From the NCBI GenBank assembly GCA_043801115.1, contig JAZDMJ010000071.1, positions 1 to 12,824 on the forward strand: DNA of 12,824 nt, written 5' to 3'. Origin of the DNA: CAZHUN01 sp043801115. GTDB lineage: Archaea; Iainarchaeota; Iainarchaeia; Iainarchaeales; UBA10191. The first letter of the stretch is position 1. Every line of letters begins with the position of its first letter. Below the pieces are notes generated by a model. It was not told the origin of the DNA. It saw nothing but the letters and a program-made list of their open reading frames with translations, and did not search any database. This document shows, piece after piece, positions 1-5,908 of the stretch. The position numbers and the translations under genes were made by a program.

Positions 1-157
1 AAATGGCCGTGTTGGCCACGCGCTGCACGTCCATCAGCTGTTCGCGGTCTTTCGACTGGTACGTAAGCGTTTCCGTTGCCTGCAATACAAGCGCAATGAC
101 GAGTACGAAAACAGTGGCGGCAATCACGAAATCCAGCGAAAAAATTTGTCCCTTCAT
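1..157 (-). CDS. Class III signal peptide pilin-like protein, 3' part outside window
   Basis: The first 52 residues are visible, beginning MKGQIFSLDFVIAATVFVLV. This is a very short basic leader (MKG), a predicted prepilin cleavage before Gln, and a long hydrophobic helix, the pattern of archaeal class III signal peptides cut by A24 peptidases such as the one encoded at 4619-5737. After the helix the visible part is polar (QATETLTYQSKDREQLMDVQ). One oddity is that the acidic residue sits at position +6 after the cleavage site instead of the usual +5. The start codon overlaps the upstream gene's stop as ATGA (154-157) and is preceded by GGGGAGA (reverse complement of 165-171) at ordinary spacing, which supports this start and translational coupling. 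The protein is probably a minor pilin or pilus-associated subunit. Total length and C-terminal domain are not visible. Confidence 0.8.
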   Translation of the reverse strand, partial: MKGQIFSLDFVIAATVFVLVIALVLQATETLTYQSKDREQLMDVQRVANTAI

Positions 158-543
158 ACTAGCTTCTCCCCACACAATACTGTTTTTTTTACCGTAATAT
201 CCGTTCCAGAACGCGGAACAATCACTTCAATATCTTGAGAAAATTCGGAATCTTTTGAAAAAACCGTCACGGTTACGTCCGCTTTTGAAATTTCAACCCT
301 GCACGGCATTTTTCCCACCGGCAAGTCGATGGTCGGAACCTTGTACGAAGAAGTGCTGAACAGCATGGACTCGTTCAAGTCCATGAACTGCGCCACGTTC
401 GAGGCAATGATTTTGGCCTGGGTTTGGACGAGAATGACTTCATTGGTTTGGCCGTTCAGTACGGTGGAAGCGAATCCCAAAAACATCAAAAACGCGATAA
501 TGGCGAATACAAAATCAAACGTGAGCTGTCCGCGCTTTCGCAT
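154..543 (-). CDS. Class III signal peptide pilin-like protein, 129 aa
   Basis: The N-terminus MRKRGQLTFDFVFAIIAFLM is a type IV prepilin leader: a basic stretch ending in RG, predicted cleavage before Gln6, then a hydrophobic helix to about residue 30. Asp replaces the canonical Glu at +5, a conservative change. The remaining ~100 residues are polar and beta-prone (TVTVFSKDSEFSQDIEVIVP) with two cysteines, at 81 and 124, that could form one disulfide outside the cell. I chose ATG at 543. A TTG three codons upstream (552) is possible, but the TATA-like box at 566-573 lies about 26 nt before this ATG and predicts a leaderless mRNA starting here. The gene follows the phosphoglycerate mutase after 31 nt and overlaps the next pilin-like gene by ATGA. 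It is probably a minor pilin; the ectodomain is not recognised. Confidence 0.8.
   Translation of the reverse strand: MRKRGQLTFDFVFAIIAFLMFLGFASTVLNGQTNEVILVQTQAKIIASNVAQFMDLNESMLFSTSSYKVPTIDLPVGKMPCRVEISKADVTVTVFSKDSEFSQDIEVIVPRSGTDITVKKTVLCGEKLV
165..171 (-). promoter_or_regulatory. Ribosome binding site for the 1-157 pilin-like gene
   Basis: The minus strand reads GGGGAGAAGCTAGTATGA here. The GGGGAG element lies about 8 nt upstream of the ATG at 157, inside the 3' end of the preceding gene. It supports the start chosen for the partial gene and independent re-initiation at the ATGA overlap. Confidence 0.55.
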
Positions 544-565
544 GCCAAGCAAAACGCATTCCCGC

Positions 566-573
566 TATTAAAA
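566..573 (-). promoter_or_regulatory. Archaeal TATA box (TTTTAATA), probable leaderless promoter
   Basis: The minus strand reads TTTTAATA, close to the archaeal TATA consensus, just after the stop codon of the phosphoglycerate mutase. Its centre is about 26 nt upstream of the ATG at 543, so transcription would begin at or next to the start codon. There is no convincing Shine-Dalgarno before that ATG, which fits a leaderless transcript. Confidence 0.5.
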
Positions 574-574
574 G

Positions 575-1795
575 CTAACGCGCAAAGGCTTTCGAAAACG
601 CCTTCCACCCCGAAACTGGCTCCAGAGCGGACGAGCGTTCGAAATACTTTTTCCGGCCCGCTTTCCACTTCGGACCAAACGCCAAAAAAGGAATTGCATC
701 CGAAGAATGCGCTTTCAACGAACAAGGAGTGCAATGGTCGGGAGAAACCGCCAAAACGTCCTTTTTGGAAAGAATTTCGAGCAAGGGTTCGAAAAATTGT
801 TTGTCCAACGTTTCCAGCAATTCTTTTTTCAACAACGCATTCCCGTCGTGAGAGACAATATCCAAGGGCTTGAAGTGAATGTACAGCGAAACGTTTTTTC
901 CTTTGAATTTTCGCATGGCGCGGAGGGCGTGCCTGCACTCGTTCTGCAATACTTTTTTCGGAAGTCCTCCTTGGAAGGGAAAGGGAAACAATTTCATTCC
1001 CAGGCTTTTTCCAATGCCTTGTTCTAAAGGCATTTCGGAAACGCACACCCACTTTCCGTGCTTTTTGGGCAACGGAGAAAGCATTCCGCCGTCTCGCAAC
1101 AATAAACCGTTCGCGGGAATTTTCCCCTTCTTTTTCCGCTTTACGTTCGCCTTTGCGGTTTCGAGCACGGAAAACGCCTGCAATGAAAAATCGTTCACCA
1201 AGTGCGCGAGCAGTTCGGAAGCAGACGCTTTGTCCAAAGGAGCGCACGGCTTCCAGAAATTCGAAAAAGTTTCGTTCGCGATTCCAATATTTTGAAAGCG
1301 CTCGTACGCGGGGTCGGTGTTGGACACTTGCGCTTTTTTCGAAAAATCCAGTTCCAAAATTCCCCGATGTTCAATGGAAGGGAAAAAGCGGAATTGGACT
1401 GGAAGACCAATTCGGCGGTTGAGTTCTTTCGCGAGCGAGCGCGCTTCTTTCGAAGAAAGCGAACGCTTGACCCTGCGATCCAGAATTTTCCCGTTTTCAA
1501 ACGAGGCAAAATTGCAGCGAAAATACGTTTTGTTCTTTTTTGCAATATTCATTCCAAAAGCTTCCATGGCTCCGCGCGAGGATTTCGCCTTCCACGGGTT
1601 CACGCCCAGCAACGAGAGCACTCCTTGGTCGCTCTGCGGGGGAATTTTTTTGCCCAACACTTGCACGTTCCACACTTGGCCATTAAAGGAAAAAAAGTCC
1701 AGGGCGGGCTTTTGCGCGGCCTGCAAAGGGGTTTTGTTTCCCAATTCTTTGCACTTTCGGTCGGCCATGCCGTCCACAATTGCAAGCAAATTCAT
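575..1795 (-). CDS. apgM: 2,3-bisphosphoglycerate-independent phosphoglycerate mutase, archaeal type
   Basis: The product interconverts 3- and 2-phosphoglycerate in the cytoplasm (glycolysis/gluconeogenesis) and belongs to the alkaline-phosphatase superfamily. At 406 residues it matches the usual archaeal ApgM length. Visible hallmarks are the N-terminal LLAIVDGMADR with metal ligand Asp9; LGNKTPLQAA (18-27); NTDPAYE (159-165); LLRDGG (232-237); IHFKPLDIVSHDGN (306-319) with ligands Asp312 and His316; and DHCTPC...KAHSSDAIPF (353-370) with Asp353, His354 and His363. Ser55 in PPQSDQGVLSLLG is the candidate phospho-nucleophile, but its surroundings differ from the SDTA-type sequence I expect in the family. 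ATG at 1795 was chosen because it overlaps the upstream JAMM gene by ATGA and begins directly at the first strand of the fold; a longer reading frame to 1870 would run through JAMM coding sequence. Confidence 0.9.
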   Translation of the reverse strand: MNLLAIVDGMADRKCKELGNKTPLQAAQKPALDFFSFNGQVWNVQVLGKKIPPQSDQGVLSLLGVNPWKAKSSRGAMEAFGMNIAKKNKTYFRCNFASFENGKILDRRVKRSLSSKEARSLAKELNRRIGLPVQFRFFPSIEHRGILELDFSKKAQVSNTDPAYERFQNIGIANETFSNFWKPCAPLDKASASELLAHLVNDFSLQAFSVLETAKANVKRKKKGKIPANGLLLRDGGMLSPLPKKHGKWVCVSEMPLEQGIGKSLGMKLFPFPFQGGLPKKVLQNECRHALRAMRKFKGKNVSLYIHFKPLDIVSHDGNALLKKELLETLDKQFFEPLLEILSKKDVLAVSPDHCTPCSLKAHSSDAIPFLAFGPKWKAGRKKYFERSSALEPVSGWKAFSKAFAR

Positions 1796-2163
1796 GCAAC
1801 CACTTCCGCCTTTATTGGGTTTCCGAAAACGTCGAACACGGAAACGCTTTGAAACGTGTAAGGCCTGCACGCAATCAAGTGAATCTGACCGAAGTTGGGA
1901 AACGAGCGCAAGTCCGCGCGCGAAGGCTTGGCCGAATTGGACGGGTGAGAGTGGAAACTTCCCTTGATTTTCTGGTCATAGCCCATATTGTTCGAAAAAA
2001 TGTCCGTAAACGAATCCCCCGAGCGGAAGGGAAGAACAACGAATTCTTCCAATACGTCCTTTTTTTCCTTCACGGAAAGCAGGGCGAAAAACTCGTTCGG
2101 CTCCGAATTGCGCGAAGCTTGCAACAAGTCCTCCAAGAGCGAGCGCTTGATTTTCAACGCCAT
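1792..2163 (-). CDS. Stand-alone JAMM/MPN domain metalloprotease
   Basis: This 123-residue protein has the complete JAMM zinc signature H-x-H-P-x6-S-x2-D: His71, His73, Pro74, Ser81, Asp84 in FHSHPSNSAKPSRADL, with the expected upstream catalytic glutamate at Glu24 (EPNEFFALL). Size and layout match small archaeal JAMM proteins, some of which remove ubiquitin-like SAMP modifiers from proteins (desampylases). The substrate here is not visible, and no SAMP or E1-like gene lies in the window. ATG at 2163 has no Shine-Dalgarno but lies about 25-27 nt after a TATA-like sequence, indicating a leaderless mRNA. The gene overlaps the phosphoglycerate mutase start by ATGA, so the two are probably co-translated. 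Confidence in the fold and active site is high; the physiological role is open. Confidence 0.88.
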   Translation of the reverse strand: MALKIKRSLLEDLLQASRNSEPNEFFALLSVKEKKDVLEEFVVLPFRSGDSFTDIFSNNMGYDQKIKGSFHSHPSNSAKPSRADLRSFPNFGQIHLIACRPYTFQSVSVFDVFGNPIKAEVVA

Positions 2164-2167
2164 GTAA

Positions 2168-2180
2168 GGAAGAAGAAAAA
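2168..2180 (-). terminator. U-rich tract after the TctA-like gene, possible terminator
   Basis: On the minus strand the 23-nt gap after the TctA-like stop codon contains TTTTTCTTCTTCC. Archaeal RNA polymerase terminates at U-rich tracts without needing a hairpin, so the upstream transcript may end here while the JAMM transcript begins a few bases later. This is inference from composition only. Confidence 0.3.
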
Positions 2181-2183
2181 TGG

Positions 2184-2194
2184 AATTTAAAAAG
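2184..2194 (-). promoter_or_regulatory. TATA-like box upstream of the JAMM gene
   Basis: The minus strand reads CTTTTTAAATT, containing TTTAAATT (one mismatch to TTTAAATA), at the stop codon of the TctA-like gene. The centre is about 25-27 nt before the JAMM ATG at 2163, the spacing expected for a leaderless transcript. No purine-rich BRE is obvious upstream, so it is weaker than the boxes at 11611 and 6230. Confidence 0.4.
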
Positions 2195-3359
2195 AAAGGC
2201 CCCAAAAGAGGACAATCGTCGGCAGCATCAAAAACGCCATCCCCGAAGTCTTTCTCACATTCCAGTTCGAACAAACCACTCCCAGCGAGGCCGCGGCCGC
2301 GAACAAGAGCCACGCAAAAGGAGGAGTCAGCAATAACACAAAAGCGCACAAGAGCGCAAGCACGGCCCAATTCAATTTGGAATAGGAAACTTTTTCCAGC
2401 AAGCGAATGAAATATGGGGAAAAGTTCCACGCGAGAAAAACCGAAATGCACAAGGCGGAAACGGCCGCCAGCATCAGCGTTACAAAGTCGGGAAACGAAA
2501 CCGCTCCCAGCGCATCGAGCGCAACGGCGCTGCCCGTGCGCAACTTTCCCAGCGAAAACCACAAGCCAAAACCCAGCAATGCGTTGGAAGCGTTGATGGC
2601 GCCCAATAATACGAGAAAGCGTTCGCGCGAGTGCTTTACGACCAGACTTTGAGAGAGCGCCGCGGCTTCCGAAGGGCCCAGACTGGGAAGCAGGGAAACG
2701 ATTCCGCCCGCCACTGCTCCGAGCAGAGAAAAGGGAAACACTTCCCTCCACTCAATCGGAGAATGTTGAAGCGATTGCGGAACCCACTTCGACTTTGCCT
2801 TCAAGCTTTGCACCATCACGCTCGCGCCGAAAAATCCGGAAATAAACGCGATGAGCCCGTACTCGGCTGGAAACGAAATGGAAAGCAGTCCGAACGCGCC
2901 GCTCGCCGCAATAATGAGAAGCGCGAAAAGCTTGTGCTTGGAGCGCCAAACCATTCCCATCATCCAAAAAAGCAAAATCCACGGAATGAACCATTTCCAG
3001 AAATTTTCGTTTTGCGCGTACAAGGGAATCAATAGAAGGGAGAGCAAGAGCGCGAAAATTCCGCCTAACAAACATCCGAGCAACGCGTATTGAATCGCGT
3101 GCAATCCTTTCCCTTCCAGCACCATCGCGTGCCCGGGAAGGACGGAGAGAAAGTTTTCGTCCGGAGCGCCGAGCAAAATGCTGGGCAAAAAGTCGAATAC
3201 GGTGTGCGCGAGCGTGGCCGAAACAATGACGAGCATTCCCGCCAGCCCCCACGAGGGAAAAAACTGCACGAACGCAAACGAAACATTGTTCAAGTGCAGT
3301 CCCGGAAGAAGCCCGGAAAGAGTTCCCAACAAAATTCCCAATCCCGTCTCCCAACTCAA
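2187..3359 (-). CDS. TctA-like multi-pass membrane protein (archaeal COG1784 type)
   Basis: This is a 390-residue, almost entirely hydrophobic protein with roughly ten membrane segments. It carries the two internal-repeat signatures of the TctA family: SGLLPGLHLNN near residues 15-25 and SLLPSLGPSEAAALSQ near 222-237. It also has GAINASNALLGF (253-264) and a terminal RKTSGMAFLMLPTIVLF-type segment. TctA proteins are large membrane subunits of tripartite tricarboxylate transporters in bacteria; archaeal members of this group stand alone and have no proven substrate. No TctB or TctC partner is seen here. I chose TTG at 3359: it overlaps the preceding stop as TTGA (3356-3359), is preceded by GGTGG at 7 nt, and starts directly before the first membrane helix. 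An upstream in-frame ATG at 3533 would run through the OB-fold gene. The family call is fairly secure; the substrate is unknown. Confidence 0.8.
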   Translation of the reverse strand: MSWETGLGILLGTLSGLLPGLHLNNVSFAFVQFFPSWGLAGMLVIVSATLAHTVFDFLPSILLGAPDENFLSVLPGHAMVLEGKGLHAIQYALLGCLLGGIFALLLSLLLIPLYAQNENFWKWFIPWILLFWMMGMVWRSKHKLFALLIIAASGAFGLLSISFPAEYGLIAFISGFFGASVMVQSLKAKSKWVPQSLQHSPIEWREVFPFSLLGAVAGGIVSLLPSLGPSEAAALSQSLVVKHSRERFLVLLGAINASNALLGFGLWFSLGKLRTGSAVALDALGAVSFPDFVTLMLAAVSALCISVFLAWNFSPYFIRLLEKVSYSKLNWAVLALLCAFVLLLTPPFAWLLFAAAASLGVVCSNWNVRKTSGMAFLMLPTIVLFWGLSF

Positions 3360-3700
3360 GCCCTTTCCACCTTTTCCACTTGCAGTTCCACTTGCCCCTT
3401 GTACTTTTCCGCTTTTCCGTACACTTTCAGCCAGCAATTGCAGTCGAGCAATTCCGCTTCTTCGAGCGAGGGAGAAAACAGAATTGCAGAATGATTTTTG
3501 TCCAGTGAAAACAGCAGCGCGCTTCCCCTCCACTCCGTGGACTGCACAAAAGAAAGAACGACAACTTTCTCTCCCGTGTGTTGCTCGAGTTCGGAAACGA
3601 GCACGGGAAACGGGGCGTTGAATGCATTCCAGCCGAACAGCGCGAGCAGGGAAGCAAGGGAAAAGAGAAAGAGCAACGCGTTCCAGTGCGACTCGTTCAT
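3356..3700 (-). CDS. Small membrane-anchored protein with an OB-fold-like domain
   Basis: The 114-residue protein has a single hydrophobic segment at about residues 8-25 and then a soluble domain with the strand pattern of a small OB-fold: a lead-in VSELEQHTGEKVVVLSFV (35-52), a central strand pair SALLFSLDKNHSAILF (60-75), and the closing LKVYGKAEKYKGQVELQVEK (91-110). The 'G-(K)-V/A-(E)-YKG-x-(V/L)-E-(L/I)-x-V' ending is typical of nucleic-acid-binding OB domains of the tRNA-anticodon/helicase class. Two cysteines (87, 89) form a CNC. Its stop overlaps the TctA-like start (TTGA), so the two are made together. If the domain lies outside the cell it could bind extracellular DNA or a pilus component; if inside, RNA or DNA. 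Topology is unclear because few charges flank the helix. The fold assignment comes from pattern recognition only. Confidence 0.6.
   Translation of the reverse strand: MNESHWNALLFLFSLASLLALFGWNAFNAPFPVLVSELEQHTGEKVVVLSFVQSTEWRGSALLFSLDKNHSAILFSPSLEEAELLDCNCWLKVYGKAEKYKGQVELQVEKVERA
3367..3371 (-). promoter_or_regulatory. Ribosome binding site deciding the TTG start at 3359
   Basis: The minus strand reads GGTGG followed by 7 nt and TTGA. The element matches the anti-Shine-Dalgarno of archaeal 16S rRNA and supports TTG 3359 as the start of the TctA-like gene, inside the end of the OB-fold gene. Confidence 0.5.
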
Positions 3701-3703
3701 GCG

Positions 3704-3724
3704 CTACTCGGATTCAAGGAGTAG
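3704..3724 (-). other. Short inverted repeat directly upstream of the OB-fold gene
   Basis: CTACTC and GAGTAG form a perfect 6-bp stem around a 9-nt loop, ending 3 nt before the ATG at 3700. On the transcript the 3' arm (GAGTAG) occupies the place where a ribosome binding site would lie. It may be a weak translational or terminator-like element, or coincidence. The remainder of the 54-nt gap (3701-3754) shows a T-rich stretch (CTTTTTC) but no TATA box. Confidence 0.3.
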
Positions 3725-3754
3725 AAAAAGCTTTGGAAAAGTTCGACGATTGCA

Positions 3755-4168
3755 TTACGTTGCAGTGAAAGGAATGGTTTGAATCAACACGTTTGCTGCG
3801 CCAGTTTCGGCCTGCACGGCTTTTTCGACCGCGCTGTCGTTTTTATTATCCCAAACTCCGACTATGTTTTTACAAAACAGCGTGCTCGCATCCGTGTCCT
3901 CGCAGTCGATATTGGGTTCGAAGCCGAGCACTACATTGAATACTCCGCCGGAAAGGGAAACGTCTACTTTTTGAATCACGTAATACGAGTCCAGTTTTGA
4001 GAGCTCTTGCAATGTGTGCTCGCGCGCGGAAATCAACACTTTGGTCGAAGGCTCCGTCTGCCAGTAGTAGGAAAGAATAACTGTCGTAACAATCATCACG
4101 AATGCGACCATCAAAATCGTTTCAAACGAAGTCTGGCCGCGGTTATGGAGTGGGCGCTTCTGAAACAT
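3755..4168 (-). CDS. Class III signal peptide pilin-like protein, 137 aa
   Basis: The N-terminus is MFQKRPLHNRGQTSFETILM: a leader ending in Arg10-Gly11, predicted cleavage before Gln12, Glu at +5, and a hydrophobic helix to about residue 36. The ectodomain of about 100 residues has beta-rich segments (VDVSLSGGVFNVVLGF) and two cysteines in NIDCEDTDASTLFCKN. The ATG at 4168 lies inside the previous pilin-like gene (26-nt overlap). It is supported by GGTG 6 nt upstream (4175-4178) and by the leader sequence, since there is no other start that keeps the class III motif with a usual leader length. The gene is the last of the peptidase/pilin run before a 54-nt gap. It is probably a minor pilin; the ectodomain family is not recognised. 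Confidence 0.8.
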   Translation of the reverse strand: MFQKRPLHNRGQTSFETILMVAFVMIVTTVILSYYWQTEPSTKVLISAREHTLQELSKLDSYYVIQKVDVSLSGGVFNVVLGFEPNIDCEDTDASTLFCKNIVGVWDNKNDSAVEKAVQAETGAANVLIQTIPFTAT

Positions 4169-4634
4169 TCACCACACCGCCTGTCGCTTTTTCAACGCGC
4201 AACGCGAACGAGCGCTTTCCCTCCATCAGAGAAGGAATGCACGAGAGCGAAGTCGTGTTCACGGAAATGGTGGACTGGCACACGTGCGTGGAAGCAACGC
4301 ACTGCGATTTTCCTTCAAAGCCCGCATTGCTGTCCAAACGCGACGAGAAAGTGACGCTTGCGGGGGAAGAATTGCACACGATGCTGGAATCGTTTGGAAG
4401 AATGATGTGCACGGTTTGCCTTGCGCCTTCCGAAGAAGAGCCCACCAAATTAATCGCGTCCGCCAATTGCTGGGCGGCCAGCTTGGCCTGCCCCAAGCGC
4501 GCGACGTCCGTGGCCGCGTCCTGTGAAGTATTCACAGCAGGAACAATCACGACTTGAATGAAAACGAGCAATACGACTAACAGCAACACGAATTCAATCG
4601 AACTCTGGCCTTTTTTATTTAGATGAAGTACCAA
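4143..4634 (-). CDS. Class III signal peptide pilin-like protein, 163 aa, four cysteines
   Basis: The sequence HLNKKGQSSIEFVLLLVVLL is a canonical type IV prepilin junction: KKG, cleavage before Gln10, Glu at +5, then a hydrophobic helix to about residue 34. A helical extension (ATDVARLGQAKLAAQQLADA) continues the pilin stalk, followed by a Ser/Thr/Asn-rich ectodomain with cysteines at 87, 112, 119 and 132, enough for two disulfides. No ATG gives a reasonable leader. I chose TTG at 4634, which has AGGGGA 6 nt upstream and overlaps the peptidase gene by 16 nt. A longer frame starting at 4745 would encode a 39-residue non-prepilin extension from peptidase coding sequence and is rejected. Size and cysteines suggest a minor or tip pilin. 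Confidence 0.78.
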   Translation of the reverse strand: MVLHLNKKGQSSIEFVLLLVVLLVFIQVVIVPAVNTSQDAATDVARLGQAKLAAQQLADAINLVGSSSEGARQTVHIILPNDSSIVCNSSPASVTFSSRLDSNAGFEGKSQCVASTHVCQSTISVNTTSLSCIPSLMEGKRSFALRVEKATGGVVNVSEAPTP

Positions 4635-5737
4635 AACACATCCCCTACCAAATTCAATACCACATAGGCAATCAATACTGCGGGCGCCAACGGCGCGCTC
4701 TTTTTCAATTTCACTTTTCCCTTCCACTTTCCCGTTCTCTCCCACTTTTTCAACTGCGCAATTTCGGGCAGCGAAAGTCCTGCGGCCCTGCTTCCGTGCA
4801 AGGCCAGTCGGGGAGACAGGAAAGACTGCAATGTTTTAGCATTTTTGAGCTTTAAAAGGTTATTCCAGGAAGGACGCTTCCACACTTCCAATTTTCCCTT
4901 CTTCCACTCGAACGAGTCGGCCAAAATGTCCCCGTCTTTTAAATTTTTAATTTGCTTCCATTCAATCAACACAAACTCTTTGGCAATCTTTTGCAAATTC
5001 CACAACAGCGCGACAATTCCCAGCACGACGGCCAGTTCGACCGCATACTGAATCGAAACTAATTGCTGGAAATACACTAATCCCGCAATCGAAACAAAGC
5101 CCAACATGTACTGCCACTGTATTGGAATAAATCCGGCAACGAAAACGGCAATGAACAACAGCCACCACGGGAGCGCAAAGTGGGAAAGCAAGACTCCAAA
5201 GCCGACCGCGTAAAACGCGAACGCGCAAACGCGCTTCCACTCGGGAAACACTTTTTCTTTCAACGCCTTGCGCGCCTCTTTGCTCTTCGCCAGTCCCACT
5301 CCGCTCAACAGGCACGCGTAGGGCAGCATGGCGAAGAGCGTGAAAATGAACAGTGTTAAGGGAAACAAGGGCCAGAAATTGGACTGCAAGAATACAGGAA
5401 GGGCAACGACTTGAGAGAGCAGGGCGAGGTTGAACGGATTCAACGCGGCGATTCCCGTAAACAGTTTCACATCCCCGCCCGCCCAAACACCCAGCTTCCA
5501 CAAAATGTAGGAAACAATGAAGGTAACGGCCGTAATCGCGATGCAAATTCCCAGCACTGTCCAATCATTTACAATATAGCTTTGCAATGCGTGGCCGAGC
5601 AATCCCAGCGCAATCATTCCAAAAGTTAGCCAGTTGGGAACAATGCGGTTTTTGAAATCCGTGTACGTGGCAATCAATAGTCCGAGGACTGTCGCGCTAA
5701 AATAAAATAAAGAAAACGCGAAGAGCAAGTCAGGCAC
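4619..5737 (-). CDS. Archaeal prepilin peptidase, A24 family (EppA/FlaK/PibD-like)
   Basis: This membrane aspartic protease removes the short basic leader of class III prepilins, and seven candidate substrates lie in this window. Both catalytic aspartates are present: Asp27 in ATYTDFKNRIVPNWL (23-37) and Asp89 in WAGGDVKLFTG (85-95), the GxGD-type motif with Ala in the first position. Several further membrane helices follow to about residue 245, then a soluble region (about 250-347, including LKDGDILAD and AAGLSLPEIAQLKK) and a last helix at 349-366. At 372 residues it is longer than minimal archaellin peptidases; the extra soluble region with a terminal helix resembles the C-terminal extension of some archaeal A24 peptidases. 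The start is GTG at 5737, overlapping the upstream pilin by 8 nt; TTG at 5728 is an alternative but would shorten helix 1. It is probably co-transcribed with the flanking pilins. Confidence 0.88.
   Translation of the reverse strand: MPDLLFAFSLFYFSATVLGLLIATYTDFKNRIVPNWLTFGMIALGLLGHALQSYIVNDWTVLGICIAITAVTFIVSYILWKLGVWAGGDVKLFTGIAALNPFNLALLSQVVALPVFLQSNFWPLFPLTLFIFTLFAMLPYACLLSGVGLAKSKEARKALKEKVFPEWKRVCAFAFYAVGFGVLLSHFALPWWLLFIAVFVAGFIPIQWQYMLGFVSIAGLVYFQQLVSIQYAVELAVVLGIVALLWNLQKIAKEFVLIEWKQIKNLKDGDILADSFEWKKGKLEVWKRPSWNNLLKLKNAKTLQSFLSPRLALHGSRAAGLSLPEIAQLKKWERTGKWKGKVKLKKSAPLAPAVLIAYVVLNLVGDVFWYFI
4641..4646 (-). promoter_or_regulatory. Ribosome binding site deciding the TTG start at 4634
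   Basis: AGGGGA on the minus strand, 6 nt upstream of TTG 4634 and inside the end of the prepilin peptidase gene. It is the main sequence evidence for the non-ATG start of the 163-residue pilin-like protein. Confidence 0.45.
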
Positions 5738-5903
5738 CGACGAGGGATGCGATGGCTTGCTCTCGAATCGCCAAAATTTTGGTTTGGGCGACTTGCGCTA
5801 CTCCCGCTGCATTGAGCGCGAGCACGGAAGCCGCCACGACCAAAACCACGGCAAAGCCTAGCGTGAGCAAATACTCAAACGACACTTGGCCTTTGGAGTC
5901 CAT
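5730..5903 (-). CDS. Minimal class III signal peptide pilin, 57 aa
   Basis: The N-terminus MDSKGQVSFEYLLTLGFAVV gives a leader MDSKG, cleavage before Gln6, Glu at +5, and a hydrophobic helix to about residue 30. The mature chain would be only 52 residues and apparently all helical (NAAGVAQVAQTKILAIREQA), with no cysteines and no globular ectodomain, reminiscent of bacterial Flp pilins of Tad systems. An in-frame ATG at 5927 would add eight non-leader residues and overlap the preceding gene; ATG at 5903 restores the class III motif and leaves a 5-nt gap after the 86-residue pilin. The stop overlaps the peptidase GTG start by 8 nt, so expression is tied to the neighbours. Confidence 0.85.
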   Translation of the reverse strand: MDSKGQVSFEYLLTLGFAVVLVVAASVLALNAAGVAQVAQTKILAIREQAIASLVGA

Positions 5904-5908
5904 GACAA

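Noticed and set aside
486..1247. 253-codon minus-strand frame, rich in Arg and Phe
   Set aside because: It overlaps ApgM and the pilin in another frame and has a low-complexity, Arg-rich composition typical of a shadow frame, with no supported start.
1792..2751. 319-residue reading of the JAMM frame
   Set aside because: The extra ~196 N-terminal residues are the TctA-like gene read out of frame. The fold starts at ATG 2163, which also matches the TATA spacing and the usual family size.
4936..4957. AT-rich TTTAAAAG-like stretch resembling a TATA box
   Set aside because: It is inside the prepilin peptidase coding region, with no gene start at a matching distance downstream; it encodes the LKDGD/KNLK region.
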